Assembly (NCBI RefSeq): GCF_029931775.1
Contig: NC_079314.1
Span: forward strand, 70,237,879-70,301,878
DNA from: Euleptes europaea
Taxonomy: Eukaryota; Chordata; Lepidosauria; Squamata; Sphaerodactylidae
Direction: 5' to 3'
DNA length: 64,000 nt
The notes beneath the pieces are model-generated. The model was not told where the DNA came from, searched no databases, and worked only from the letters and a program-made list of their open reading frames with translations. Both the position numbers and the translations under genes were made by a program. Shown here piece after piece: positions 63,801 through 64,000 of the stretch (the first letter of the stretch is position 1; each line of letters begins with the position of its first letter).

Positions 63801-64000
63801 CTGATTGATTTTTTAAAAATCCATCCTCATAAAAACTAGTATGCCAGTGAATCTAAGTTTCTTTCCCAACATGTTTTTTTTTTAATGTGGAGGAAACTTT
63901 AATGTGTGGAGGAGCATTTCAACATGTTGAGATGCCACTTGCAGTTTCAAATGGTGTAGGCCAGGCATAGGTTTGCCCATCCAAAGAGAACTAGGTTTTA

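Overview
This is nuclear DNA of a vertebrate, almost certainly a squamate reptile (possibly a gecko). The host genes are interrupted by introns with standard GT/AG borders. The repeats are those of lizards and snakes: many SINEs derived from 5S rRNA, CR1 and L2-type LINEs, an RTE/BovB LINE, a DIRS element, a chromodomain Ty3/gypsy element, hAT transposons and Penelope-like hairpins. The species assignment is inference; the gene assignments rest on exon-by-exon translation.

Three host genes are present, in the same order and orientation as the mammalian neighbourhood RASSF3 - GNS - TBC1D30. (1) RASSF3, plus strand: the last four coding exons (4802-8425) encode the RAS-association and SARAH regions. 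Exon 1 must lie upstream of the window. (2) GNS, minus strand: the complete lysosomal N-acetylglucosamine-6-sulfatase, 14 coding exons between 36409 and 15315, 534 codons plus stop, every exon junction in phase. (3) TBC1D30, plus strand: a Rab GTPase-activating protein. It has a distal first exon in one CpG island (41919-42282), a second exon (47710-47874), an alternative first exon in a second CpG island (55702-55888) and three shared exons (59791, 60680, 61843). The gene runs off the right edge before most of the TBC domain.

Layout: 1-4801 is RASSF3 intron 1, holding a DIRS tyrosine-recombinase element beside or inside a CR1 copy. 4802-8425 is the RASSF3 coding part. 8426-15314 is the tail-to-tail 3' UTR zone of RASSF3 and GNS. 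15315-36409 is GNS, whose introns carry two CR1 copies, a Penelope-like hairpin, 5S SINEs and a truncated Ty3/gypsy element with its 3' LTR. 36130-36720 is the GNS CpG-island promoter with a perfect CLEAR motif, GTCACGTGAC. 36720-41640 is intergenic, with SINEs, MITEs, a LINE fragment, a 95-bp-arm hairpin element and an unidentified minus-strand reading frame. 41640-64000 is TBC1D30, whose introns carry L2, BovB, a hAT nested in the BovB, a nested palindrome and many SINEs.

The three genes are neighbours by ancestry and do not form a pathway: RASSF3 is a RAS-association/Hippo-type scaffold, GNS degrades heparan and keratan sulfate in lysosomes, and TBC1D30 acts on Rab GTPases. I found no previously undescribed multi-gene system. 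The items most worth a second look are the CLEAR motif, the two TBC1D30 promoters, the hAT element carrying about 0.7 kb of GC-rich cargo, the two hairpin elements with 13-bp target duplications, the compound palindrome in TBC1D30 intron 1 and the unknown frame at 37753-38240.
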